A DNA stretch of 34,570 nucleotides from an uncultured Bacilli bacterium. GTDB taxonomy: Bacteria > Bacillota_I > Bacilli_A > RFN20 > CAG-826. The notes beneath the pieces are model-generated. The model was not told the DNA's origin and ran no database searches. It saw nothing but the letters and a program-made list of their open reading frames with translations. Location: assembly GCA_944368945.1 (NCBI GenBank), contig CALVXH010000010.1, positions 1 through 34,570 on the forward strand, in the 5' to 3' direction. The translations under genes were made by a program, and so were the position numbers. Each line of letters opens with the position of its first letter. Position 1 is the first letter of the stretch. Below are positions 15,248-22,102 of the stretch, piece by piece.

Positions 15248-17178
15248 TAGTGTTTAACCTCCTCGATGAACTTATCAACTTCATTAAAGTCAACATTTTG
15301 TTCTAACCATTTCTTTCTCTTATCAGAATCTTTACCCATTAAAATAGCAACTTTATTTTCAACACTTAATGGATCATCTATTTTAATTTGAACTAATAAA
15401 CGATTCTTTGGATCCATGGTTGTTTCTTTTAATTGCTTATCACTCATCTCTCCAAGACCCTTATATCTTGAAATTTTATATCCAGCTCCAATTTTTTTCT
15501 TGCCTTCTTCAAGATCTGTATCATTCCATGCATAAACTTCAGTTGTTTTACCTTTACTATCTGTTTTATATATACGATATAAAGGAGGTACAGCAACATA
15601 CACGTGACCTTCAGTAATTAATGAACGCATATTATTATAAAAGAATGTTAATAATAAGGTTTGAATGTGAGCACCATCAGTATCAGCATCAGTCATAATG
15701 ATGATTTTTCCATAATGGGATTCACTTACATCAAAATTTTGACCAACACCTGCTCCAATTGTGTTTATAATTGTGGCAAATTCTTGGTTTTGAAGAATCT
15801 TCTCCATTGTCAAACTATCAGTATTAAGTGGTTTTCCTCTTAAAGGCAAAATAGCTTGATATTTAGGATTTCTACCTTTTTTAGCTGTTCCACCAGCTGA
15901 ATCACCTTCAACAATAAAAAGTTCATTTTTATCGTACTCTTTTGATTGAGCAGGAGTTAATTTATCACTTAAGATTATTTGCTCTTTGGATTTCTTTTTT
16001 GTTCTTGCTTCTTCTTTTGCTTTTCTAGCGGCAATTCTAGCATTCATTGAATCTTGGCACTTTTTAATAAGTCTTACAGCAAACTCTTTATTTTCAGCTA
16101 AATAATAAGAAAATTTAGTATAGATTAAATTACTAACAACAGTTTGAGCTTGTTGAGTTCCAAGTTTTCCTTTAGTTTGGCCTTCAAACTCAAGAATAGA
16201 CTCTGGTAGTCTTAAAGAAATAACAGCCGTTAAGCCTTCTCTAATATCGCTGCCTTCAAGTTTAGATTTACCTCTTAGAAGATTATTATTTTCAGCATAA
16301 TCGTTAACTGCTTTAGTAATACCAATTTTAAAGCCTACTTCATGAGTACCACCATCTTTAGTGTGTACATTATTTACATAACTTCTGATGGTCTCATTAT
16401 AGTCGTTATAACAATATTGAAGAGCGATTTCACAATCAATTTCACTTACCGTTTCTTCAAAATCAAAAACATCACCCATTTTGGTTTTATTTTGATTAAT
16501 TTCTTCAACATATTCTTTTAAACCATTTTCATAGTAAAATTCATCTTTATTTCCATTACGTTCATCATTTAAAATAAATCTAACTTTTTTAAGTAAGAAA
16601 GCTGATTCTCTTAAATGATCTGCGATTCTATCATAGTTAAATTCTGTAGTCGAAAAAATAGTTGAATCTGGTTTAAAAGTAACTACAGTTCCATGCTTTG
16701 TAGTATTGCCTAATACTTCTAGAGGTACTTTTAAATTTCCACCATTTTCAAAACGTATGTGGTAGATTTTCCCATCTTTATAAACAGTTATATCACAAAA
16801 TACACTAAGAGCATTTGTAACACTACTACCAACCCCATGTAATCCTGCACTAGACTTATAAGCCGAATCGTTAAATTTACCACCACTATGGAGAGTAGAA
16901 AAAATTAATTGTATAGCAGGCATTTTTGTTTGCTTATGTATATCGCAAGGAATACCTCTACCTTCATCTTGAACAGTTATTGAATTATCTTTATGAATTG
17001 TAACTGTGATCTTGTTTCCAAAACCATTTAAAGCTTCATCAACTGAATTATCAACAATTTCCCATACTAAATGATGAAGTCCATAAGAATTGGTACTTCC
17101 GATATACATTGCTGGTCTTTTTCTGACTCCTGCTAGGCCAGAAAGAAGTTCTATATTACTTGCACTATAATTTTCCAT
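15247..17178 (-). CDS. parE: DNA topoisomerase IV subunit B ParE
   Basis: The 643-residue ATPase subunit of topoisomerase IV. The GHKL ATPase domain shows RKRPAMYIGST, HLVWEIVDNSVDEAL (Mg-binding Asn), DEGRGIP and AGLHGVGSSVTNALS. The transducer contains GGTHEVGFK and EFEGQTKGKLGT, the latter favouring ParE over GyrB. The TOPRIM domain has VEGDSAGGTAKKGR and MTDADTDGAHIQTLLLTFF. The ATG has only a weak ribosome site (GGGAAAATAATATT). The divergent plsY upstream is the same arrangement as B. subtilis yneS-parE-parC. The 17179-17440 gap is A+T-rich and presumably holds both promoters. Confidence 0.94.
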   Translation of the reverse strand: MENYSASNIELLSGLAGVRKRPAMYIGSTNSYGLHHLVWEIVDNSVDEALNGFGNKITVTIHKDNSITVQDEGRGIPCDIHKQTKMPAIQLIFSTLHSGGKFNDSAYKSSAGLHGVGSSVTNALSVFCDITVYKDGKIYHIRFENGGNLKVPLEVLGNTTKHGTVVTFKPDSTIFSTTEFNYDRIADHLRESAFLLKKVRFILNDERNGNKDEFYYENGLKEYVEEINQNKTKMGDVFDFEETVSEIDCEIALQYCYNDYNETIRSYVNNVHTKDGGTHEVGFKIGITKAVNDYAENNNLLRGKSKLEGSDIREGLTAVISLRLPESILEFEGQTKGKLGTQQAQTVVSNLIYTKFSYYLAENKEFAVRLIKKCQDSMNARIAARKAKEEARTKKKSKEQIILSDKLTPAQSKEYDKNELFIVEGDSAGGTAKKGRNPKYQAILPLRGKPLNTDSLTMEKILQNQEFATIINTIGAGVGQNFDVSESHYGKIIIMTDADTDGAHIQTLLLTFFYNNMRSLITEGHVYVAVPPLYRIYKTDSKGKTTEVYAWNDTDLEEGKKKIGAGYKISRYKGLGEMSDKQLKETTMDPKNRLLVQIKIDDPLSVENKVAILMGKDSDKRKKWLEQNVDFNEVDKFIEEVKH

Positions 17179-17440
17179 AATATTATTTTCCCAATTTCAA
17201 CTTATTTATTTTATCAAAAAATGCCTATTCTTTATATAGAAAATTTTAGTTAACAATAAAAATATGCTTATATTCAAAAAATGACTAACCGTATAAATTA
17301 CTATAAGTAAATAATGCGATTGTTTTCTTATTTTAGACTTTGATTTAGAGAAATTATTATAAAATTCATTTTTGTGCCTTTAGATATATTTTAATTTTGT
17401 ATGAAATATCTTTATACTATTAGTGGCAAAGGAAATTATT

Positions 17441-18196
17441 ATGTTATATTTTTTGAGATTTTTAGTTTTGTTATTATGTTTCGCCATTGGATACTTATTT
17501 GGAAGTATACCAAATGGTGTTCTTATTTCTAAAATATTTTATGGAATAGATCCTCGTAGTGCTGGTAGTCATAATACTGGGGGCACAAATGTTGGGAGAG
17601 TTGTTTCTAAAAAGGCTGGTATTATTACTATCACTTTAGATATATTAAAAGTAATTGTTCCATTTATTGTAGCCTTTCTCTTATTTAATAATCTATCTAC
17701 ATTAAAAGATTTTATGCTAGGCGAAAATCAAGAATTTAATGTATTAGGTCAAGGTAATACCTTAAACGAATTAGCGTATTATCTTGTAGCTTTTGGAGGA
17801 ATGATTGGCCATTCTTATAGCATGTTTTTAAATTTTAAAGGTGGAAAGATTGTTGCGACCTATTGCGGATTTGCTCTTTCAACTAGTTGGACTGCTATTC
17901 CATTTTTTATGCCGATATTTTTTATTACTCTTAAACTTAAAAAATATGTTTCATTATCATCATTAACTATGTGTGGTTCTTATATGATTTTTACTTGGAT
18001 TGTCTATATTGTCTTTGCATTATGTGGCAATCATATTAGTGGATACTTAATGCTATCAGAATATGGTCCGCATGCTTGTATATATTTCCCAATTTTAGCC
18101 ACTTTGGGATATGCCTTATTAGTTTATAAGCATAAATCAAATATTATTAAAATTATTAATCATACAGAGAATACTGCAGGATGGAATAAAAAGTAA
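17441..18196 (+). CDS. plsY: Glycerol-3-phosphate acyltransferase PlsY
   Basis: Membrane acyltransferase that uses acyl-phosphate to acylate glycerol 3-phosphate, the first step of phospholipid synthesis. Conserved motifs are GSIPNGVLISK, GSHNTGGTNVGR with KKAGIITITLDILK, and GHSYSMFLNFKGGK. Five or more hydrophobic segments span the protein. At 251 residues it is longer than the ~200 usual, owing to a loop after the second motif (NNLSTLKDFMLGENQEFNVL) and another near the C terminus. The ATG at 17441 follows AAAGGAA; a GTG at 17423 is less likely because a TATACT box (17413-17418) would start transcription near it. An 11-bp repeat array begins directly after the TAA. Confidence 0.92.
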   Translation: MLYFLRFLVLLLCFAIGYLFGSIPNGVLISKIFYGIDPRSAGSHNTGGTNVGRVVSKKAGIITITLDILKVIVPFIVAFLLFNNLSTLKDFMLGENQEFNVLGQGNTLNELAYYLVAFGGMIGHSYSMFLNFKGGKIVATYCGFALSTSWTAIPFFMPIFFITLKLKKYVSLSSLTMCGSYMIFTWIVYIVFALCGNHISGYLMLSEYGPHACIYFPILATLGYALLVYKHKSNIIKIINHTENTAGWNKK

Positions 18197-18240
18197 TTAG
18201 TAGTTATTTAGTAATAAATTAGTAGTTTTATAGTAATGTG
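18197..18240 (+). repeat. 11-bp periodic TAGTA array D
   Basis: Four units start at 18197, 18208, 18219 and 18230: TTAGTAGTTAT, TTAGTAATAAA, TTAGTAGTTTT and ATAGTAATGTG. Spacing is exactly 11 bp. The array begins on the base after the plsY stop codon (TAA, 18194-18196) and runs into the palindrome at 18238. Confidence 0.8.
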
Positions 18241-18254
18241 GAAAACTTTTCCAC
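18238..18254. repeat. Perfect 17-bp palindrome with DnaA-box-like halves
   Basis: GTGGAAAACTTTTCCAC: two 8-bp arms around one central base. With the preceding T, the minus-strand half reads TTTTCCACA, which fits the DnaA-box consensus TTWTNCACA; the other half (TTTTCCACT) misses the last base. It lies between repeat array D and the plsY terminator. A hairpin with a one-base loop is poor, so a protein-binding site is more plausible. Confidence 0.5.
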
Positions 18255-18271
18255 TCAATAATAAAAATAAA

Positions 18272-18298
18272 AAAAGCACGATTGTTATCGTGTTTTTT
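18272..18298 (+). terminator. Intrinsic terminator of plsY
   Basis: Stem CACGAT (18277-18282) and ATCGTG (18287-18292) with a four-base loop, extended by A-run/T-run pairing and followed by T6. It lies 80 bases after the plsY stop. Confidence 0.85.
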
Positions 18299-18372
18299 AT
18301 TGACTATTACACTTATTCTAATTTATATAATAAGATATAGCCTAATTGACATCAGTATATTGTGCAGGCCAA

Positions 18373-18415
18373 TAAAAAACTCACTTTTTTGCCTCTTTAT
18401 CAGCTTTAAGTGAGT
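18373..18415 (-). terminator. Intrinsic terminator of the rpmG-efp-yneF operon
   Basis: Inverted repeat ACTCACTT (18379-18386) and AAGTGAGT (18408-18415). On the minus strand the stem is followed by a T run (AAGTGAGTTTTTTATT), ten bases after the yneF stop. The plus strand is also T-rich after the stem, so it may act in both directions. Confidence 0.8.
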
Positions 18416-18425
18416 ATTTTATTTT

Positions 18426-18650
18426 TTAATTTTTGTTTTGCTTATTGATGCTATTCATTATATTTCTAATTTGTGCTTCGCTAGGTTTTCTTCCCATTTG
18501 TTGATACATAACACGTATCATTTTTTCATTAATAGGAGGATTTTTTTGAAGTTGTTTTTTGAAAAAATATCTTGCTCCAAAGAAACCAGCTACAGCGCCA
18601 ATTACTAAAGTGAATATACACCAAAGTAAAGCTGCCCACCACTCTATCAT
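18426..18650 (-). CDS. yneF: UPF0154/YneF family single-pass membrane protein
   Basis: A 74-residue protein with one N-terminal transmembrane helix (WWAALLWCIFTLVIGAVAGFF) and the UPF0154 signature NPPINEKMIRVMYQQMGRKP followed by SEAQIRNIM. Function in the family is not established. It is the last gene of the rpmG-MBL-efp-yneF unit, 20 bases after efp, and is followed by a good terminator. In B. subtilis yneF lies near tkt and plsY, both of which are in this window but not adjacent. Confidence 0.85.
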   Translation of the reverse strand: MIEWWAALLWCIFTLVIGAVAGFFGARYFFKKQLQKNPPINEKMIRVMYQQMGRKPSEAQIRNIMNSINKQNKN

Positions 18651-18670
18651 TTTAATATTCTCTAATAAAA

Positions 18671-19231
18671 CTAGTTGTTAGCTCTTCCATCATATAAGCC
18701 GGTATCTGTACGAACAAGTACATCATCGCCTTCATTGATGAATAAAGGAACTCTAACAGTAATTCCAGTTTCAAGTGTTGCTTCTTTTGTTGCTTTATTA
18801 ACTGTATCGCCTCTAACAGCTGGTTCACAGTGAGTAATCTTTAAAGTAACTTTTGATGGTAAATTAATTCCAAGAATTTCGTCTTCGTAAGTAACCATTT
18901 CTACTTCTTGGTTTTCTTTTAAGAACTTGATTTCCCATTCTAATCTGCTTTCTGGGATTTCGATTTGTTCATATGTTTCGCCATCCATGAAAACTAAAGC
19001 ATCGCCATTACGATATAAGTATGTCATCTTTTTCTTTTCAAGTCTGATTGTTTCAACTTGGTAACCACTATTTGCACTCATTTCAGTGATTGCACCAGTT
19101 CTGACATTCTTAACTTTTACTTTAGCAACCATCTTACGCATTGCTGTCTTATTTAATAAGATATCAATAACTAAATATAAGTTGTTATCTTCTTTAAAAT
19201 AATTGCCTGGTCTTAATTCTGTAACGTTCAT
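18671..19231 (-). CDS. efp: Elongation factor P with atypical tip loop
   Basis: A 186-residue EF-P, the translation factor that rescues ribosomes stalled at polyproline. All three OB-like domains are present (KNVRTGAITEMSANSGYQVE, MTYLYRNGDALVFMDGETYE, and the C-terminal ATLETGITVRVPLFINEGD). The start ATG at 19231 follows GGAGGTTATTAAG; an earlier ATG at 19246 is inside the upstream gene. The domain-I tip, normally KPGKG with a modified Lys (or Arg in EarP organisms), reads NKTAMRKMVA (residues 27-36), so Met31 aligns with the modified lysine and Arg32 is beside it. No modification enzyme is seen in the window. Confidence 0.92.
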   Translation of the reverse strand: MNVTELRPGNYFKEDNNLYLVIDILLNKTAMRKMVAKVKVKNVRTGAITEMSANSGYQVETIRLEKKKMTYLYRNGDALVFMDGETYEQIEIPESRLEWEIKFLKENQEVEMVTYEDEILGINLPSKVTLKITHCEPAVRGDTVNKATKEATLETGITVRVPLFINEGDDVLVRTDTGLYDGRANN

Positions 19232-19232
19232 C

Positions 19233-19889
19233 TTAATAACCTCCATTTAAATAAATATTTTCTTTTAACTCTTTTTCTAAAGTCGTTGAATCACCATGCC
19301 CTGGATATACAACTAATTTTGGATCTAGCTTCCTTAACTTTTCTAAACTTGGTTTAATCAAACGAGCTTTCCCATTTGGCAAATCAGTTCTACCAATTGA
19401 CCCTTTAAATAATGTATCGCCAGTAAATAATGCATTTTCCTTTTCACATAGGTAGCAAACGCTTCCATCAGTATGAAATGGTGTTTCTATTACTTTAAAA
19501 AATAATAAGCCACCATAAAAAGAAATTTCATCTTCATCATCAAGCAAATATTTTCTATTTGTTCCTAATGTAACGACTTTTTCAGATCCATCAATCATTA
19601 GGCTACCATTTAATCTGGAATTATCTAACATTTCGTCATCTTTTTCACTAACAAAGACTGTGCAATTATAGTGTTCAAGAAACTTTTTAATTCCCCTAAT
19701 GTGATCATAATGTCCATGTGTTAATAAAATACCAACACAAGTTGTATGATTCTCTTTAATATAGTTGATGATTCTTTCGTTTGTTGATCCTAAATCAATA
19801 ACAACACAAGGTCCGTTTTTTTCACCAACAACATAACTATTGGCACTAAACTCTTTTGTATCATTATCAAAACGAAAAGTTTTTATCAT
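19233..19889 (-). CDS. Metallo-beta-lactamase-fold hydrolase (YqgX/glyoxalase II-like)
   Basis: A 218-residue MBL-fold hydrolase. The zinc site is complete: THGHYDH (residues 57-63), the histidine in TPFHTDGSVCYL, FTGDTLFKGSIGRTDL and the terminal YPGHGDSTTLEKE. The overall length and the GSIGRTDL segment match the YqgX-like hydroxyacylglutathione hydrolase-related group. Substrate is unknown; a thioester or glyoxalase II-like role is only inferred. It starts five bases after rpmG with AGAAG as a ribosome site, and its last codons contain the efp ribosome binding site. Confidence 0.88.
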   Translation of the reverse strand: MIKTFRFDNDTKEFSANSYVVGEKNGPCVVIDLGSTNERIINYIKENHTTCVGILLTHGHYDHIRGIKKFLEHYNCTVFVSEKDDEMLDNSRLNGSLMIDGSEKVVTLGTNRKYLLDDEDEISFYGGLLFFKVIETPFHTDGSVCYLCEKENALFTGDTLFKGSIGRTDLPNGKARLIKPSLEKLRKLDPKLVVYPGHGDSTTLEKELKENIYLNGGY

Positions 19890-19894
19890 TTAGA

Positions 19895-20044
19895 TTACTT
19901 CTTTTCTTTGAAAACTGTAACTTTTTGGCAATGTGGACAATATTTATTTTTTTCTAATCTGTCAGGATTGTTCTTTTTATTCTTTGATGTAATGTATTGT
20001 TCCTCACCACATACTGTACATTTTAAAATAATGTTATCACGCAT
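19895..20044 (-). CDS. rpmG: 50S ribosomal protein L33
   Basis: A 49-residue protein I found by translating the minus strand: [20 protein letters not shown], then [20 protein letters not shown] and KVTVFKEKK. It matches bacterial L33 in length and in the two CxxC pairs (CTVC, CPHC), so it is the zinc-binding C+ form. The ATG follows GGAAGGAGC. It heads the rpmG-MBL-efp-yneF unit. A 9-bp inverted repeat lies in its leader or promoter. The opposite-strand reading frame over it is a shadow. Confidence 0.93.
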   Translation of the reverse strand: MRDNIILKCTVCGEEQYITSKNKKNNPDRLEKNKYCPHCQKVTVFKEKK

Positions 20045-20057
20045 AAAAATAGCTCCT

Positions 20058-20104
20058 TCCTCTAAATGCTTTAGAATTATATCACCTTTAGAGGAGACTT
20101 TCCA
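20058..20104 (-). promoter_or_regulatory. rpmG promoter with flanking 9-bp inverted repeat
   Basis: Minus strand: TGGAAA (20099-20104), 17-bp spacer, TATAAT (20076-20081). Perfect arms TCCTCTAAA (20058-20066) and TTTAGAGGA (20087-20095) flank the -10 box, so they could be an operator. If transcription starts further upstream, for example at a second minus-strand TATAAT (20113-20118), the arms form a hairpin next to the AAGGAG ribosome site. Confidence 0.5.
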
Positions 20105-20124
20105 TTATTTTTATTATACTATTG

Positions 20125-20130
20125 TATAAT
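20125..20130 (+). promoter_or_regulatory. Putative -10 box TATAAT for ispG
   Basis: TATAAT on the plus strand, 28 bases before the ispG ATG. No convincing -35 at 16-18 bp. The resulting short leader has no Shine-Dalgarno sequence next to the ATG. Confidence 0.4.
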
Positions 20131-20158
20131 TTTAGTGAAGTTAATAATATATTTGTAT

Positions 20159-21214
20159 ATGGAACTTAGAGAAAAAACGAAACCAGTAAAAGTTGGCAAT
20201 CTAGTTATTGGTGGAAACAATAAAATTGCCATTCAATCAATGTGTGATATTAAGACAGACCATGTTGATGAAGTCGTTAGTCAAATTAATGAATGCGCCG
20301 CTTTAGGTGCTGATTTAATGCGTGTTAGCATTTTAGATAAAGATGATGCTCTTGCACTTAAAGAAATTAAAAAGAGAATATCAATTCCAATTGTCGCAGA
20401 TATTCATTTTGATTATAAACTTGGATTATTAGCAATGGAATCAGGAGCTGATAAAATTAGAATTAATCCTGGCAACATCGGAGGAATAGAAGGCTTAGAA
20501 GCAATAATCGCTAAAGCTAAAGAAAAACATATTCCAATTAGAATAGGAGTTAATAAAGGTTCGCTAGAAAAAGACTTAGCTGAAGATAACACTATGAGCG
20601 AGGAAGATAAACTAGTAGAAAGCGCCCTTCGATACGTTAAAATCTTTGAATCTTATAACTTTTTTGACATTGTAATAAGCGTGAAGGCTTCAAATCCATT
20701 AGTAACATTGAATGCTTATAGAAAAATTGCAAAAAAGACTAATTATCCTTTGCATATTGGAGTTACAGAAAGTGGATATGATGATATAGGAATCATTCGT
20801 TCAGTTAGTGCCTTAGCTCCACTTATTTTAGAAGGAATTGGTTCAACAATAAGAATTTCTTTAACACATAATCCTCAAAAAGAAGTACAAACCTGTGTTA
20901 GACTACTCCATGACCTTGGATTATATCCAAATTATCCAACAATTATTAGTTGCCCAACTTGTGGTAGATGCCAAGTGACAAATACAGCAAAAATGGCTGA
21001 TGAAACACTTGATTATTTAATTAAAAATAAAAAATATATCACTGTTGCAATCATGGGATGTGTTGTTAATGGAATAGGCGAAGGTAAAAATGCAGACATT
21101 GGTCTAGCTGGTGGAAAAGATTCCTTTATTATTTTTAAAAAAGGAAAAATTCTTAAAACAGTTTCTCAAAAAGAAGCACTTTCAACCTTGTTCTCTGAAA
21201 TTGATAAATTATAG
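20159..21214 (+). CDS. ispG: 4-hydroxy-3-methylbut-2-enyl diphosphate synthase IspG
   Basis: A 351-residue IspG (GcpE), the 4Fe-4S enzyme that converts MEcPP to HMBPP in the MEP isoprenoid pathway. The TIM-barrel part has KVGNLVIGGNNKIAIQSMC, VADIHFDYKLGL, and KIRINPGNIGG. The cluster ligands are Cys265 and Cys268 (SCPTCGRC) and Cys301 (MGCVVNGIGEGKNADIG), with the acidic Glu308 retained, so the enzyme looks active. The ATG at 20159 gives the family's usual N terminus (REKTKPVKVG); a GTG at 20135 is upstream. Ends overlap the convergent nfo by six bases. The product needs IspH; the only IspH homologue here lacks its cluster ligands. Confidence 0.94.
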   Translation: MELREKTKPVKVGNLVIGGNNKIAIQSMCDIKTDHVDEVVSQINECAALGADLMRVSILDKDDALALKEIKKRISIPIVADIHFDYKLGLLAMESGADKIRINPGNIGGIEGLEAIIAKAKEKHIPIRIGVNKGSLEKDLAEDNTMSEEDKLVESALRYVKIFESYNFFDIVISVKASNPLVTLNAYRKIAKKTNYPLHIGVTESGYDDIGIIRSVSALAPLILEGIGSTIRISLTHNPQKEVQTCVRLLHDLGLYPNYPTIISCPTCGRCQVTNTAKMADETLDYLIKNKKYITVAIMGCVVNGIGEGKNADIGLAGGKDSFIIFKKGKILKTVSQKEALSTLFSEIDKL

Positions 21215-22099
21215 TTTTAAAAAATTACTTGAATTAAAATCATTATTAACTAACATTTCTATTTCAAGTTTGTATGGTGATTTTCCATTAAAATAAGGTG
21301 TCTCTAAAATTTTAGGGACATTTTTTAATATAGGATTAAATGCAAATTCTCTTAAGATTTTATATCCGATTTTTCCTAATCCTATATTTGCATGTCTATC
21401 TTTATGTGCACCTTTAGTATTTAGCGAATCGTTTAAATGCACAACTTCTAAATATTTTAAGCCTACAATGTCATCAAACATTTTTAAAAAAGCATTTGAA
21501 TCACTAAGATCATAACCAGCATCATTAAGATGGCAAGTATCTATACAAACGCCTATTTTGTCCTTTTTATCGATTAAATCAATTATTTTTTTAATCTCTT
21601 CTAATTTAGAACCGACTTCAGTTCCCTTTCCAGCCATAGTTTCAAGACAAATTTTGATATCATAATCGACATCTTTTAATACTTCATTTATTCCATAAGC
21701 AATATTTTTAATTGCTTGGTCAACACCTAATCCTAGATGTGCTCCTGGATGTAAAACCAATTTTTTAACATGAAATTTGTGACATCTGTCTACTTCTGAA
21801 GCTAATAACTTTTTAGAAAAATCAAACTTATATGAAGAAACGTCATTTCCTAAGTTAATTAGATATGGAGCATGACATACAACGTTATTAATATCAATAT
21901 TAGATTGTTCCATTAATTTTACTGCTTCATCAATCTTACATTTTTCAATAGGAGATCTAGCAAGCGATTGTGGAGACCCAGTATAAAACATGAATGTATT
22001 TGCGCCATTATTTAATGAAATTTCTACACTACCTAAAAAATATTTAGAACCACACATTGGAACATGACTACCAATTAAAATAGGTAATTCATTACTCAT
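21209..22099 (-). CDS. nfo: Endonuclease IV (AP endonuclease)
   Basis: A 296-residue TIM-barrel AP endonuclease of base-excision repair. Zinc-binding residues lie in IGSHVPMCGSKYF, CHAPYLINLG, LVLHPGAHLGLG, CLETMAGKGTEVG, IGVCIDTCHLNDAGYD, EVVHLNDSLNTKGAHKDRH and ILETPYF. It starts four bases after cshB, as in B. subtilis yqfR-yqfS. It converges on ispG with a six-base overlap and no strong terminator in between. Confidence 0.95.
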   Translation of the reverse strand: MSNELPILIGSHVPMCGSKYFLGSVEISLNNGANTFMFYTGSPQSLARSPIEKCKIDEAVKLMEQSNIDINNVVCHAPYLINLGNDVSSYKFDFSKKLLASEVDRCHKFHVKKLVLHPGAHLGLGVDQAIKNIAYGINEVLKDVDYDIKICLETMAGKGTEVGSKLEEIKKIIDLIDKKDKIGVCIDTCHLNDAGYDLSDSNAFLKMFDDIVGLKYLEVVHLNDSLNTKGAHKDRHANIGLGKIGYKILREFAFNPILKNVPKILETPYFNGKSPYKLEIEMLVNNDFNSSNFLKL

Positions 22100-22102
22100 A
22101 AA

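Noticed and set aside
15408-15843. Plus-strand frames opposite parE
   Set aside because: No ribosome site, no recognisable family, and parE is unambiguous. The same applies to frames at 4726-4986, 5190-5375, 10655-10921, 11346-11597, 13161-13349, 21111-21296, 23549-23746 and 27953-28147.
12548-17178. gyrB and gyrA instead of parE and parC
   Set aside because: GKLGT after EFEGQTK, PVQRR and GNNGSIDNDP fit topoisomerase IV, and the divergent plsY is the conserved topoisomerase IV neighbour.
18346-18351. TTGACA as a -35 box on the plus strand
   Set aside because: No -10 sequence lies 16-18 bp downstream.
19908-20129. Plus-strand reading frame of 73 residues rich in Phe and Cys
   Set aside because: It is antisense to rpmG, which has a proper ribosome site and the L33 zinc motifs.
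21225-21268. ACTTGAA/TTCAAGT inverted repeat at the ispG-nfo junction as a terminator
   Set aside because: Only seven pairs around a 30-base loop, all inside nfo coding sequence, and no good T run.
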